Shown here: in pieces, positions 30,001 through 35,465 of the stretch
Layout of the letters: each line of letters begins with the position of its first letter
How positions within the stretch are numbered: position 1 is the stretch's first letter
Source of the DNA: CALARM01 sp036746235
GTDB taxonomy: Bacteria > Vulcanimicrobiota > SpSt-956 > JAKJGF01
DNA: 64,000 bases
Reading direction: 5' to 3'
NCBI GenBank assembly: GCA_036746235.1
Contig: DAIOEN010000008.1
Coordinates: forward strand, 14,726-78,725
Program-made: the position numbers and the translations under genes
Notes under the pieces: generated by a model
Databases searched by the model: none
Seen by the model: only the letters and a program-made list of their open reading frames with translations
What the model was told of the DNA's origin: nothing

Positions 30001-31968
30001 GTAGATTTCTGCTACTGATGAATCAAAGGCAGGAGCCATATATTTTGATGCATTATCATCACATGTTATACCATGAGTATGGATATACCATGTAGAGAGA
30101 TTAATCAAAGAATGATGCTCTATAAGGACACCTTTAGGTCTTCCCGTAGTTCCCGATGTATAAATAATATAAACAAGATCATGAGAAGTGTTTACTTTTT
30201 CAGGATTTCCTCTGTTGCCGCGAAAAAAATTCCTCTCTTCGAGATCATAGATTATTCCATCGAATGTAAATTTATTAAAAAGACTTTTTTTCGTGAGAAG
30301 TATTTTTGCACCGCTGTCTGAAAGCATATAAGAAATTCTTTCCTGAGGGTAATCGGGATCTATGGGAACATAAAATCCTCCTGCTTTCAGCACTCCAAGA
30401 ATACTTACTATCATCTCAGGAGAACTGTCAAGGAGTATTCCCACAGGCATATCCGGTTTCACCCCGTCTTTTCTTAACCCTGCGGCAATCTGGTTCGCCT
30501 GTCTGTTTAATTCTCCGTAAGTAAGTTTTTGTTCTTCATATACTACTGCAGGTTTATCAGGATGAAGTTCTGCCTGCTGTTCAAATAATTCGTGAACTGT
30601 AGCATGTTCAGGAATTTCAAAGAAGGTATTATTAAATTTTTCAAAGATCATCTTTTCTTCCTCAGGAGGGCACATTTTTATACGGGAGATTTTTTTATGT
30701 GGTTCCGAGATGGCATCACTTATGATCTGACAGATCAGAGTGTGAATTCTTTCTATATGTTCTCCGGCAAATTTTTCTGTCTGGTAGTCCCATTCGAGTT
30801 CAATATATTTTTTATTATGATCCGTTTTTTCAAAAATATGAATTGCCATATCAGACGGTTCATAATCAGGATAGATACGCTCAACCTGTTTCCGTGCGTC
30901 TTCCATGGGAGGATGACCTATGAGGGTTAGATTTAAAAGATAATCAGGTCTTACACCATATTTCTTTCGAACTTCTCCTGCCAGAATATCAAAGGGATAT
31001 CTGGCATGGTTTTTTATAATATAATTGATATCATTACCTGTTTTTTCCACAAAACTGTTGAAATCCATATCTTTATCAGGAATGATTCTTAAAGGAATGG
31101 TGCTTACAAACATACCTGTCATATTCTTCTGGTCTTTTGTACTTCTGTTATGGTTCGCACTCCCTATGACTGCTTCCTCTGAAGAAGTAACCCCTGTAAT
31201 ATATATGGCAAAACAGGAAAGTATAAGTTTAAAGACAGATGATTTATATTCCTTACAGTAACCATATATTTTTTCACTTAATTCAGCCGGGATTTTAATA
31301 GATAGGGATTTTGCACAGATACCGGTTGCCTTTACTTTTTTTTCCGAAAGATTTACTTCTTCCGGAAGAGGGGAAAGATAATTCATCCAGAATTCTCTGT
31401 CTCTTTCAGCATCAGGAGATGAAAGATATGCCCTTTCATCGGAAATAAACTGAATATAGGACGAATAAGATTTCACTTCACATTCTGTACTATTTTTAAG
31501 TATATCGTAATAATATTCTACTTCTTGAAAGATCATACCCAGAGTCCATCCGTCCGAGATAGCATGGTGTGTTTTTATATAGTATCCTTCTTCTTTCTCA
31601 TTGAATTTTATCAGAAAAAAGATGAAGAGGTAGCTGTCTGTAAGGATAAACGGTTCAAGTGTCTTATTCTTAACCCATGTATTAAACGTATCTTCATCTT
31701 TGCCGGAAAAATCTATAAATGGCGGAACATATTCTTCAAAGGGAGAGATATATTGTAAAATCCGATTATCTGTTTTTCCGAGTCTTATTCTCATGCCTTC
31801 ATTTTGTTTAATTACTATATTTATAGCTTTTTCTAAGAGGGGAAAATCAATTTTCTCTCTGTATTTAACAGTTAGAGCCAGATTTGCAAAGGATGTCCCT
31901 TCATATTTCTCTTCAGTAAACCAGATTCTTTTCTGGGGGTGAGTCAGTTCATAATATTTTTCTTCCAT
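15097..31968 (-). CDS. NRPS1: four-module nonribosomal peptide synthetase with reductase and CAP_ED domains
   Basis: 5,623 residues: C-A-T, C-A-T, C-A-T-E, C-C*-A-T, R, CAP_ED. Carrier serines are near residues 981, 2032 and 3094 (LGGDS) and 5025 (LGGHS). Active condensation motifs HHxxxDG lie near 134, 1183, 2251 and 3746; the C* motif near 4184 reads HSIIFDD. The epimerase (HHLFIDMVSWRI near 3279, EGHGRE, FNYLGQ) makes residue 3 D-configured. The reductase (GGTGFLG near 5124, Y-x3-K near 5283) replaces a thioesterase and should free the peptide as an aldehyde or alcohol. The N-terminal C domain suggests acylation of residue 1. The ATG follows AAAGGA at seven bases. The last about 1,600 residues closely match NRPS2. 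The line is cytosolic and needs a phosphopantetheinyl transferase encoded elsewhere. Confidence 0.97.
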   Translation of the reverse strand: MEEKYYELTHPQKRIWFTEEKYEGTSFANLALTVKYREKIDFPLLEKAINIVIKQNEGMRIRLGKTDNRILQYISPFEEYVPPFIDFSGKDEDTFNTWVKNKTLEPFILTDSYLFIFFLIKFNEKEEGYYIKTHHAISDGWTLGMIFQEVEYYYDILKNSTECEVKSYSSYIQFISDERAYLSSPDAERDREFWMNYLSPLPEEVNLSEKKVKATGICAKSLSIKIPAELSEKIYGYCKEYKSSVFKLILSCFAIYITGVTSSEEAVIGSANHNRSTKDQKNMTGMFVSTIPLRIIPDKDMDFNSFVEKTGNDINYIIKNHARYPFDILAGEVRKKYGVRPDYLLNLTLIGHPPMEDARKQVERIYPDYEPSDMAIHIFEKTDHNKKYIELEWDYQTEKFAGEHIERIHTLICQIISDAISEPHKKISRIKMCPPEEEKMIFEKFNNTFFEIPEHATVHELFEQQAELHPDKPAVVYEEQKLTYGELNRQANQIAAGLRKDGVKPDMPVGILLDSSPEMIVSILGVLKAGGFYVPIDPDYPQERISYMLSDSGAKILLTKKSLFNKFTFDGIIYDLEERNFFRGNRGNPEKVNTSHDLVYIIYTSGTTGRPKGVLIEHHSLINLSTWYIHTHGITCDDNASKYMAPAFDSSVAEIYPSLLAGATVHIIPKSIRLSPLQLNEYYETHHITTALLPTQFGEQFMELTKNQSLKWLLIAGEKLKSFTPQRYTVYNGYGPTEYTVETSFFTIDKYYENIPIGKPAYNTSVYIVDSCENLQPVGGPGELCISGKGLSRGYLNRKELTEQKFVNNPFKEGTKMYKTGDLARWLPDGNLEFLGRIDRQVKIRGFRIELAEIEQAMKSFDFIEEAVVVDHMDENNRLYLCGYYISDEEIDTERLKRELTKNLPDYMIPRYILKIDKIPLTPHGKVDKKALPVPDKSLLSSGYVAPATDEERFMAQIWKDVLKCGEVGIYDDFFSLGGDSIMSIQAVARAREAGINISAGMLQVYPTIAELLEHVLISKHPVEEKKEEVISHVTIPLSLRDSDRSSIEAIYGLAPLQEGLLFHAMASPDADLYCTQMCWSYEGELHIDALKEAWSDIFSAHPVFRTGFIWEESAVQIVYREVSLPWYTMDLSGTDREKHEEEIEKIRKNIRREGFNLNKPPLLSFYLIRLGNCEYRFIWSYHHIILDGWSIPLILKELYGRYEAIVHKENFYFKAPEPFEAYIKWLSVQDKEKTIDYWKKALSDFSSPTPLTVNHSRPDIHKPVEHMKDYVRNISEDFLAECQEFARSVRVTVNTLLQLAWYSVLACYSGHDDVLSGITVSGRPSELDGVENMIGLFINTVPFRVKLAPSESAVYNLKHIHSAIQECNNFGHISLNKLQSLSSIPPGESLFYSLYVFENFPFHENYYETPVIAVKDLKAYQKTTYPLNIILIPEKELALQISYDGDCFTEDVIKNLACHIESALKWIVHNSESPLKDINILSEREKHLLVKTFNDTYYDFPQDVTIHDLIEKQAELHSGRIAVVYKDEKLSYRELNERANKLAHFLRREGVKPDSRVAILLERSCHMIVSILSVLKAGGAYVPIDPEYPVERIKYILSDSGSIMLITEPYLAEKIKPSIKVLDITSPDVYTGSIENPEYINTSKDLAYIIYTSGSTGQPKGAMIEHQSLVNMCLWHKNIHQLSEQDSMTKYASFGFDASVWEIFPCLISGAALYVIPEDIRLSPSELNSYFEEHNITVSYLPTQFAEQFMEMFDTRTLRWLDTGGDKFRTFRKKNYNIVNNYGPTEYTVCTTSFIIDKYYENIPIGKPLYNTRVYILDKYNRLTPMCVPGELCICGAGMARGYLNRDELTAEKFVENPFEPGKRMYRTGDLARWLPDGNIEFLGRIDQQVKIRGFRIELGEIEEALKKIDSVKDAAVVDRSDKQGNKYLCACYISDVKFKSSELQKELSQFLPDYMIPSCFIKIDKIPVTAHGKLDRKSLPVPEESDMASHETYVAPRNEIEEILARIWKEVLSCDRVGIYDNFFSLGGDSIMSIQVVARAHKEGIRITASHLLRHPTIAAISLEAELKSASEKATEKVSDTEKDMGEKEEIDHFAGVTRSFLETMGDLSSVEAIYELSPLQEGLLFHALAAPDSDNYCTQVSWSYEGEICIDALKQAWCDIFSLHAVFRTGFVWEESEKPYQIVYKNVPLPWNTVDLSEVDSSEQEKTIREILEKSRRSVSNLKTPPAGSLYLFILDRCKYRFLWTYHHIILDGWSMPLLLRELHRRYECSVNKEVFHFRAPVPYETYIKWLAEQDREELINYWKKCLSDFSAPTPLSINKSRMDIHKSIENPGEYIYDLPSGFLEECQQFARSSEVTVNAIFQMAWSSVMSCYSGSDDILYGTTVSGRPPDLPGVEHMIGLFINTIPLRAKLNPDETVIYNLKNMHHSIQDGINFSHISLSKLQSLSGIPPGEALFYSLFVFENFPFSQEMLGMKDIKTYGKSTYPLNVVIVPKKDLSVNVSYDGDCFTEHAIKRLACHMESALKWIISNPEGLLKDIDIVSDEEKNLLFKTFNDTYYKFARDVTIHELIEKQADLHSDRTAVVYRDEKLSYGELNEKANKLAHFLRREGVKRESRVVIFLEPSCDMIVSILAVLKAGGTYVPIDPHYPPERINYIISDSGAVILIANSHLAEKIKPSIKVLNITDHFIYSGTGENLPHVNNSKDLAYIIYTSGSTGQPKGVMIEHHSLVNLSVWFKNTRGITEKDSVSKYVSFGFDASVPEIFPALISGGSIHIIPEELRLSPVKLNEYFEANNITVALFPTQFGEQFMALTDNRTLRWLEIGGDRLKAFKRQNYEVVNAYGPTEYTVYTSSFIIDKPYENIPVGKPVYNTCVYILNKYGKITPVGIPGELCISGEGVARGYLNREELTKEKFVANPFEPGKRMYRTGDLARWLPDGNIEFLGRIDQQVKIRGFRIELGEIEEALKKIKGIRDAAVIDRSDKQGNKYLCGYYISDIKLKSSELQKELSRFLPDYMIPSCFLKIDKIPLTAHGKLDRKSLPEPEQNDLSSQETYVAPRNEREEILAGLWKHILRCDRVGIYDNFFSLGGDSIISIQIAARAHNEGLHITASQILRNPTIASLSTVTEKILPERKEELLTGEVPLIPVEKWFFEQEFVRLNHFNQAFLFTLKRDGNRDLIENTLHILINHHDGLRLRVRQELQSEGKWIQYYEKPEKIAASVDLVDLSSVTEDLSVFITETCNSLQSSLNITEGPVIRGALFKGHRDGRDRFFIVIHHLFIDMVSWRIIIEDFQNIYRQISEGKSPSLPAKSSSYRYWSESLIKYIPSSEKHRPYWLEVLKDESALPVQYKESTFYDMKDYKVSLSVHDTELLLNVVPSAYNTQINDILLSALLLAFHRSFNVSGLVINLEGHGREETVSDADLSRTVGWFTTIFPVHLKSSSMADYGSIIKSVKEILRNVPDKGLSYGVLRYLSEKGDELKKLEGKRVAFNYLGQIDGSVMDGELFCSGEESSGIAISPDNSIINLLDINGIVFGRALSVVFGYSVHIWDEEQLKELAGHFIESLKEIICHCSKPVTKHLTPSDFPLASISQSFLDGITEPSSIESIYSLSPLQEGLFFHAIAAPDSDEYCTQVSWTYEGELNIESLKHAWQCIFSSHPIFRTAFLWERADKPFQIVYREVSLPWHEIDLSGMDKEKQEEEIEHIRKEVRSHGINLSEPPLSYLHLFNPGSNEYRFIWTCHHILIDGWSMPLIFQELNRSYEAIINREIFDFTPPPPFESYIKWISEQDEEKIIDYWKKNLSDFSTPTPLSINRKPLDIHKSIENLKDHFHNISEDFYLECQKFSRSARITINALVHLAWSSVLSSYSGLDDIVYGITVSGRPSDLMGVEQMIGLFINTIPLRVKLNPDESVIENLKNIQTSIQDGNNFSHISLNKIQSLASIPPGESLFYCLLVFENYPFDEDAVSGKGISIKDLKSYEKSNYPLNLIIAPGKELSIKISYDGDCFTENVIEDMAGHIESSLKWIVQNGDSPLKGIEDRRFLQISPVSPMEYYPVSSVQKRLLFIDQMGNKIIAFNNPFVFSIEGCLDKKKLGDGIDRMIARHDILRTSFHIKDDKPVQKIHEKVRVKRIYREGSEEDIPGIVKDFTRPFDISKAPLLRTCLIKTGINKYIFILDIHSIIFDDISSHIFMKELWSFYEGQELPPLKIQYRDYAFWHESLLNSYEIRRQKKYWHEVYDGEIPRLNLITDRARTSEASLKGKQRFYTIDRALTSALKSWIEEENSTFFMTMFSFFSLLLSKYTGQEDIVIGTHATGRTLPDVNSLIGMFRNLLPVRTYPRRNSTFKEFLRDIEVKIFSAFENQDYETGMIVDSLGIKREAGRYPLFDVFFSVMKKREEKVIENITVKPLIFEFDVAKLDLSMNVIENEDDLTLCIEYRNNLFYDETIDSMAEHYINLIKNTAGKKDVKLKDIDIISDSEKNRLFYEFNKTSMPYNLNRTIHELVEESAMKHADKTAVVCKERHLTYRELNEKGNILAEKLLSAGIKGNEIIAIMVSQTAEMVPGILGILKAGAAFLPVDPSYPSERIAFMLKDSGASILLTEKHLEKYINFDGSVIYLDEDSLWEGIVREGLKRGNPSDLAYIIYTSGTTGKPKGVMIEHHSVVNMSLYHKDLFSLSPQDRVSKYISFGFDAGISELFLCLISGAALHIIPDEIRLSLKDINSYFEENNITCACLPTQFAEQFMNSEENHSLRILYTGGDKLTSFKKQPYKIINCYGPTEYTVITTTFNVEHMHENIPIGKPVANTDIYILDSDGLLLPAGVAGELYISGSGLSRGYLNRPELTSEKFVNNPFRPGEKMYRTGDLVRWLHDGNIEFLGRIDEQVKIRGFRIELGEIEHGLKEYSSVTDAVVIAREITKGDKSLCAYIVSEEDIDIENLKEFLKKTLPEYMVPSYFIRLEKIPLTPNGKVDRKNLPDPHRERDEKEIKLPVNETEKTIARAWEKILEVSNIGMRDNFFTLGGHSLKAVALVAELQKDFEIKLNDVFKYQTIEEMAGNLTGIKDNLKKKLMDIKKDMALPIKSDIKIPEIEEAIQKYRENYKKYTSVDFSVKRKYRHILLTGGTGFLGSYLIRDLLKKDNYYLYVTVRGRSEEESRERLVKKLNYYFGPELFEQYSHRIHILKSDLSSEYLGLDRVLYDDLSLKIDCIINSAAYVKHYGLYKEFYNNNVTSTKNLLDFSLSGKKKDIHHVSTVSVGEGQMKNKKMAIFTEDMVDRGQDSGNYYLQTKLEGEKLLVNARAKGVMVNIYRAGNITFDSETGIFQENIDSNGFYQRMKSFINLGVIPINFGRVDLSYVDGVSGAILSLFDVAEVKQEIFHIENFVKTDLSYLLSSPEAGLNLEQMPLPLIIDYLLEHYDHCDFREYIERLMVHMGWMAYEDIKKMTHVITMSEKTEFILDRAGYKWPSLDIHSLKKMIYETLKERVSLLRKSSVFSGLSSEELSMVAGRAKQVYYGEDSEILTKGQTDRNFYIIARGAVSVSSVSPSGWTGTVYILGEGNIVGEDHIFEEKPSEIIAEPAMGDVLMFVFDSGDMRHLMNILPKLNGNLFIELNHRIETLRKIIVAI
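15100..15531 (-). other. NRPS1 C-terminal CAP_ED (cyclic-nucleotide-binding-like) domain
   Basis: After the reductase: LLRKSSVFSGLSSEEL, GEDSEILTKGQTDRNFYIIA, RGAVSVSS, LGEGNIVGEDHIFEE, then a C-terminal helix. This is the full CAP_ED beta-roll pattern. The phosphate-binding cassette keeps Gly-Glu, but where cAMP binders have Arg-Ser/Thr-Ala this reads PSEIIA, with no Arg. Confidence 0.85.
15649..16641 (-). other. NRPS1 thioester reductase (R) domain
   Basis: Short-chain-dehydrogenase-like terminal reductase: ILLTGGTGFLGSYLIRDLL nucleotide-binding loop, catalytic Y-x3-K in YYLQTK, and NIYRAGNITFDSETG. Uses NADPH to release the carrier-bound peptide reductively. Confidence 0.9.
16760..21199 (-). 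other. NRPS1 module 4 (C-C*-A-T)
   Basis: Two condensation domains in a row: C4 (about 19860-21190) with intact HHILIDG, then C* (about 18530-19840) with HSIIFDD, where the second, catalytic His is Ser and the Gly is Asp. Other C motifs of C* (PVSSVQKRL, RHDILRTSF, IGMFRNLLPVR) are kept, so it is probably folded. A pocket by hand D-A-S-C-Y-G-C-V-I. The carrier motif is LGGHS. Confidence 0.85.
21200..25698 (-). other. NRPS1 module 3 (C-A-T-E)
   Basis: A pocket by hand D-A-P-L-E-G-A-V-Y. The epimerisation domain follows carrier Ser 3094 and starts at GEVPLIPVEKWFFEQEF; E motifs HHLFIDMVSW, EGHGRE, VGWFTTIFPV and FNYLGQ are all present. Residue 3 should be D. Confidence 0.85.
25699..28863 (-). 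other. NRPS1 module 2 (C-A-T)
   Basis: C domain with HHIILDG; A pocket by hand D-A-W-Y-D-G-N-V-C. It differs by one position from the pocket shared by NRPS2 modules 2-4 (F in place of Y), so the same or a similar amino acid is likely. No tailoring domain. Confidence 0.8.
28864..31968 (-). other. NRPS1 module 1 (starter C-A-T)
   Basis: The first C domain opens LTHPQKRIWFTEEKYEGTSF and has intact HHAISDG, a type found at the start of clostridial and Paenibacillus lines and consistent with acyl capping of residue 1. By hand alignment to GrsA, the adenylation pocket reads D-S-A-L-L-A-G-V-E plus the invariant Lys. Hydrophobic pocket; I do not assign a substrate. Confidence 0.8.
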
Positions 31969-32225
31969 TTTTTTATCCTTTCCAGACTATTTTTGCCTTA
32001 AGTAATTTTTATTTTGAAACTATTACTGACATATCTATACCGGATCTAAACATAACATTTATTTGTTCATGTGTCATTCCATCTGGCCTACAGTATTACC
32101 TGTTCCAAAATAAATTCATTCCGGGGATAAAGTGTTGAAGATTCTCTCTTCGTAAATTTTACTATTTCATAAAAATATATATTTCCCCTGCTTTTTATTA
32201 ATATTTATTTTTACAACCTGTCATC
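31969..32225. other. Divergent intergenic region between NRPS1 and the AbrB-PIN operon
   Basis: A+T-rich. It holds the NRPS1 ribosome site (AAAGGATA on the minus strand, just upstream of 31968). I see no convincing -10/-35 pair for NRPS1, no repeats and no hairpin of note. Confidence 0.5.
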
Positions 32226-32254
32226 TTGATATTTTCCTACAAAAAGTTTACAAT
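32226..32254 (+). promoter_or_regulatory. Sigma-70-type promoter of the AbrB-PIN operon
   Basis: TTGATA (32226-32231), exact 17-base spacer, TACAAT (32249-32254). The start of transcription would fall near 32261, directly before the GGGGTGA ribosome site, giving a very short leader. The antitoxin probably represses here. Confidence 0.65.
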
Positions 32255-32274
32255 CAAAATGGGGTGATTTTTGT

Positions 32275-32520
32275 ATGACTTTAACCAGAACAGTAAGAAT
32301 GAGCAAGAAAGGTCAAATTGTTTTACCTAAAGAAATGAGGGAAAAATTGAGTATAAAAGAAGATGACAGGGTTATAATGATATTGCAGGAAGACGGTGTT
32401 GTGCTAACAACTCCTGAACTTTATGCAAAGTCTACCCGTGGTATTATGAAGGGTACGTGGGGTAAAACCAGGGAAGAAGTGGAAGATTATATTAAAAAAG
32501 AAAGAGCTTCCTGGTTATGA
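32275..32520 (+). CDS. SpoVT/AbrB-type antitoxin
   Basis: 81 residues. The N-terminal swapped-hairpin AbrB fold is clear: TRTVRMSKKGQIVLPKEMRE, then IKEDDRVIMILQEDGVVLTTP. The C-terminal half (about 55-81, KTREEVEDYIKKERASW) is the toxin-binding tail. It binds operator DNA and its cognate toxin, and is expected to autoregulate. The start follows GGGGTGA at about eight bases. The stop overlaps the PIN gene's start in ATGA, the classic coupling of antitoxin and toxin. Family members are VapB/MazE-like. Confidence 0.9.
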   Translation: MTLTRTVRMSKKGQIVLPKEMREKLSIKEDDRVIMILQEDGVVLTTPELYAKSTRGIMKGTWGKTREEVEDYIKKERASWL

Positions 32521-32993
32521 AAGCAGATAAATCAAAATTTTCTAAAGATATAGAAAACATTAATATTATTTGCCCTGACAGTTCTATATTGATTTATCAT
32601 CTTGAAGATATAAAACCTTACAGTGACCTTACTGAAATGCTGATTATGTCTATCAGTTGTGATATTTTAAAAGCATTGATATCCACTATTTCCATAACAG
32701 AATTAATGACAAAACCCTATTCTGAAGGTGATATGAAAAAAATCTTTATTTTCAAACGATTTATACAATCTCTCCCCTCCACAGAGATAATTCCTCCTGA
32801 CTTTGTTATTGCTCAGGAAGCAGCCAGGCTTCGCGGACAGTACAGACTAAAAACGCCGGATGCAATCTTACTTGCTACTGTAATACAGAAAGGAGGAAAT
32901 GCTTTTATAACAAATGACATACATTTTAAAAAAATCATCCTGGATGATGTGAAGATTATTTTTCTTGATGATTATATTTCAAAAGTAATTTGA
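32517..32993 (+). CDS. VapC-type PIN-domain toxin
   Basis: 158 residues. The PIN-domain acidic set is complete: D21 (ICPDSSILIYHLE), E62 (ISTISITELM), D115 (RLKTPDAILLATVIQ) and N133-D134 (AFITND). PIN toxins are Mg-dependent RNases that cut tRNA or rRNA. A charged extension of about 15 residues precedes the domain. It overlaps the AbrB-type antitoxin by four bases. The 3' end converges with and overlaps the minus-strand gene ending at 32972 by 22 bases. Confidence 0.9.
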   Translation: MKADKSKFSKDIENINIICPDSSILIYHLEDIKPYSDLTEMLIMSISCDILKALISTISITELMTKPYSEGDMKKIFIFKRFIQSLPSTEIIPPDFVIAQEAARLRGQYRLKTPDAILLATVIQKGGNAFITNDIHFKKIILDDVKIIFLDDYISKVI

Positions 32994-33406
32994 AGAGCCT
33001 TCGATTTCTCATCAAAACTGAATTCTTCATTGAACCCCATTTTTAGAGCCTTCTCATAAATTTTCTTCGCCCGGGGTGCCTGTTTTACAGATGGAATTTT
33101 TCCCTGAGCTATGATTTTCCCTGTTGAATAAGAAAAATTTCTTTCCCATGAATTTAAGAAATTTGTTAATTTTCCCCATTTAGCAATATTAAACCATATC
33201 TCCGGCTTAACAATTGTAATCTCTTTTATTAAGTCCTCATATTCCTCTTCAGTTAATCTATTAAATGATTGCCCTGCTGATGGGCTGCTGGAGATCAACT
33301 CTTTACGCAGAATATGGGGCAGGAGAATATCTTTACCTTTAAGTTTTTTCCAGCATTCTTCTTTTTTACACCATTCAGTAACATTATCAGCAGTTTTCCT
33401 TTTCAA
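32972..33406 (-). CDS. Hypothetical protein, possibly the C-terminal part of an AIPR-like protein
   Basis: 144 residues from a TTG at 33406. The start of the protein, ADNVTEWCKKEECWKKLK, resembles what I recall of the C-terminal region of AIPR (abortive-infection phage resistance) proteins, where an N-x-[TS]-E-W-x-K-K-E-x-C-W motif occurs; this is memory, not a search. The rest (PEIWFNIAKWGKLTNFLNSW) is not recognised. It has no good ribosome site and overlaps the upstream ORF by 20 bases in another frame, so it may be translated by coupling, or the two ORFs may be one gene broken by a frameshift. Such a protein would be much shorter than a complete AIPR protein, so it is probably a remnant. 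Confidence 0.45.
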   Translation of the reverse strand: MKRKTADNVTEWCKKEECWKKLKGKDILLPHILRKELISSSPSAGQSFNRLTEEEYEDLIKEITIVKPEIWFNIAKWGKLTNFLNSWERNFSYSTGKIIAQGKIPSVKQAPRAKKIYEKALKMGFNEEFSFDEKSKALQITFEI

Positions 33407-33569
33407 GTCTTAGAATCAGTTTATTACGATCTATATCTTTATAAGCTTGAAGGCTACATATCTCATTTACTGCATTCCTTATAACCTGTGGTGTTTTCAA
33501 CAGAGCAGTATTAATAATCAACTGAGCCGATATTCTGGCATTGTTAAATAAAGTTTCTCCTTTGTTCAT
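33387..33569 (-). CDS. Small hypothetical ORF, likely 5' part of a frameshifted gene
   Basis: 60 residues, mostly helical (LFNNARISAQLIINTALL, VIRNAVNEICSLQAY). It has an ATG with a good GAGGAG ribosome site. It overlaps the following ORF (32972-33406) by 20 bases in a different frame. Read together through a shift near 33390-33405, they give one protein of about 200 residues ending in the TEWCKKEECW motif region. No recognised domain in this piece alone. Confidence 0.4.
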   Translation of the reverse strand: MNKGETLFNNARISAQLIINTALLKTPQVIRNAVNEICSLQAYKDIDRNKLILRLEKENC

Positions 33570-33723
33570 TATAGACTCTCCTCTATTAAAGCTATTAATT
33601 CAATTAAAATAACTGTGTTAATGGATTCTTATATACCTAATTTTCCAATTTCCTGCCATAAATGTGCCTGTTACTATAACAGTTGAGAAAAGCAGAAAAT
33701 AATAGGAATAGGAGACGAATTCT

Positions 33724-33825
33724 ATGAGTTTAACAAAAAATTTACTCATTATAATAAATTTAGCATTTTTACTCCTAACAGCCTGTAATGGAAAAGATAT
33801 AATAGCAAATCAGACAGTTAGTTAG
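33724..33825 (+). CDS. 33-residue lipoprotein, possibly truncated
   Basis: Start ATG with AGGAG nine bases upstream (33710-33714). The translation is a complete lipoprotein signal peptide (LLIIINLAFLLLTAC) and then only 13 mature residues (CNGKDIIANQTVS) before TAG. It is either a true tiny lipoprotein, in the size range of entericidin or bacteriocin-release proteins, or a lipoprotein gene cut short by mutation. A further lipoprotein gene follows 114 bases downstream on the same strand. Confidence 0.45.
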   Translation: MSLTKNLLIIINLAFLLLTACNGKDIIANQTVS

Positions 33826-33939
33826 TTGTAATAAATACAAATGCAAAAGTTAAATATTTTTTCGCAGGAGTGTCCCCACAGGAGATTTGCCGTTTATATA
33901 GAAATATTCTGTAATTTTTTTATGAAAGGATGATTTTTT

Positions 33940-35457
33940 TTGTCTCAAAGTAAAACTATTCTATTAATTACCGGTCTTTTATTGCTATCATTCATTTCAG
34001 TTGGATGTGGCGATGACACTGCAGCACCTGTCTATATACCAACGCCTTCAACAGGAGACATAAATACATTTATTAACAATCTTAAAAATAACGGATTTAT
34101 TGTACAGGAAGGGGAATTTAACAGGACAGATTTAATACAACTCTGTGAAGACGGTAAGGCGCCAAATTGTAATGGAAATAATTATAATGCACCATATTTC
34201 ACATGTGATATGCCAAAATCTCCAGGACAGACAGTAGATGACTATTTAGTTGATCCAAACGGATGTGCAAAAGGTTTCAGAATGCGTGCCGATGAGGCTA
34301 TAGTAATTACAGGAAAAACACCTCCTGAAATGCTATTTTTCAACTATCCTCTTTTTTTACATACAAGGCAGAATTCCTTCTTTACAGGTAAAACCATAAC
34401 AGAATCGTCAGTTTACCCGGTAGTAATAGGTTCAGGCAATACTGCCAGGAGAGTAATGTTCGGAGGACTGGGAGATACTATTAATATTGCATCTATCAGT
34501 ACACAGGGAACACCGGGCGGGACAGCAGGCAATCCCTATAATCAGCAGTTCATCATTATAGGAACTCCTGATCGCAATACTGACACAAAGATCCGCACTT
34601 TAGCTCAGAAATCAGGTTATCCTGAAACTGTTCTGAATACAGAGGTTATTCCTTCATCAGTGGTAAAACTGGGTATTACTCAGGAGGCAGATAGTCTTGG
34701 TATTGGACAGAGGAATGCCATGTTTATTGATAAACAGGCATGTGAGGCTTATGTAGCAAATCCACCTGTGAGAGTATTCAGAATTACACCTTCCACACAG
34801 GGAGAATTAAACCCTTTCGAGACGCCGGAATTGAGAAAGCGCGGTAACGGGATTACTGAGATGGATTATCTTCCTTCTCTTAATGAACTCAGGAAAGCAA
34901 TTTTAAATAAATATAAAGGCTATAAAGCACAGGAGGTTACAACAGATATATGGATTAACGAGAGTTATCCTGCCATACAGATGGGACTCGATAATCTCGG
35001 AGAAAGCCGTGACACAACCTATCTGGGAACAGATAATGATCCGAATACTGTAAATCCTTTAACCCTTCCTGACGATCCGAACACATTTTTTATTGTTTAT
35101 GGTGTCAATCATGTAAAAACAGGTAAGGTTACCTATTCAAATTTTGTCATATATGGTTCTGTGATGATAAATGGTGTTATAGGAGTTGATAGCAGTCAGT
35201 TTACAGGAAGTGCCAGCGATTATATGCCGGGCAATTCCAGCGCAGATTATCTCTATGCATGGAAGGTTTCACGCCATGCGAATGGAGATCCCCACTGTGT
35301 GGAAGTTCCTTTTCCTGCACATTCCAATGACTTTCATGGAGTAGGCCCTGCATCCCCTCTGTTCGTAGGTTTTAGAGCATATCTTGAACCTGGAACGAAA
35401 GTAGGACCTGTATGGCAGGAACTGGTATATGACAGGGTAATCAGGTTCAGTAAATAA
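33940..35457 (+). CDS. Unrecognised lipoprotein, 505 residues
   Basis: TTG start with AAAGGATGA at about seven to eight bases. The signal peptide ILLITGLLLLSFISVGC ends in a lipobox with Cys near residue 23. The mature protein has no family I can name. It is Gly/Asn/Pro-rich, with five Cys between residues about 60 and 110 (IQLCEDGKAPNC, FTCDMPKSPG, DPNGCAKGF), regularly spaced beta-rich blocks, and a C-terminal part with AWKVSRHANGDPHCVEVPFP and VWQELVYDRVIRFSK. It is probably an anchored extracytoplasmic protein. It is followed by an intrinsic terminator and has no operon partner apart from the 33-residue lipoprotein ORF upstream. Confidence 0.75.
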   Translation: MSQSKTILLITGLLLLSFISVGCGDDTAAPVYIPTPSTGDINTFINNLKNNGFIVQEGEFNRTDLIQLCEDGKAPNCNGNNYNAPYFTCDMPKSPGQTVDDYLVDPNGCAKGFRMRADEAIVITGKTPPEMLFFNYPLFLHTRQNSFFTGKTITESSVYPVVIGSGNTARRVMFGGLGDTINIASISTQGTPGGTAGNPYNQQFIIIGTPDRNTDTKIRTLAQKSGYPETVLNTEVIPSSVVKLGITQEADSLGIGQRNAMFIDKQACEAYVANPPVRVFRITPSTQGELNPFETPELRKRGNGITEMDYLPSLNELRKAILNKYKGYKAQEVTTDIWINESYPAIQMGLDNLGESRDTTYLGTDNDPNTVNPLTLPDDPNTFFIVYGVNHVKTGKVTYSNFVIYGSVMINGVIGVDSSQFTGSASDYMPGNSSADYLYAWKVSRHANGDPHCVEVPFPAHSNDFHGVGPASPLFVGFRAYLEPGTKVGPVWQELVYDRVIRFSK

Positions 35458-35465
35458 AAAATTAT

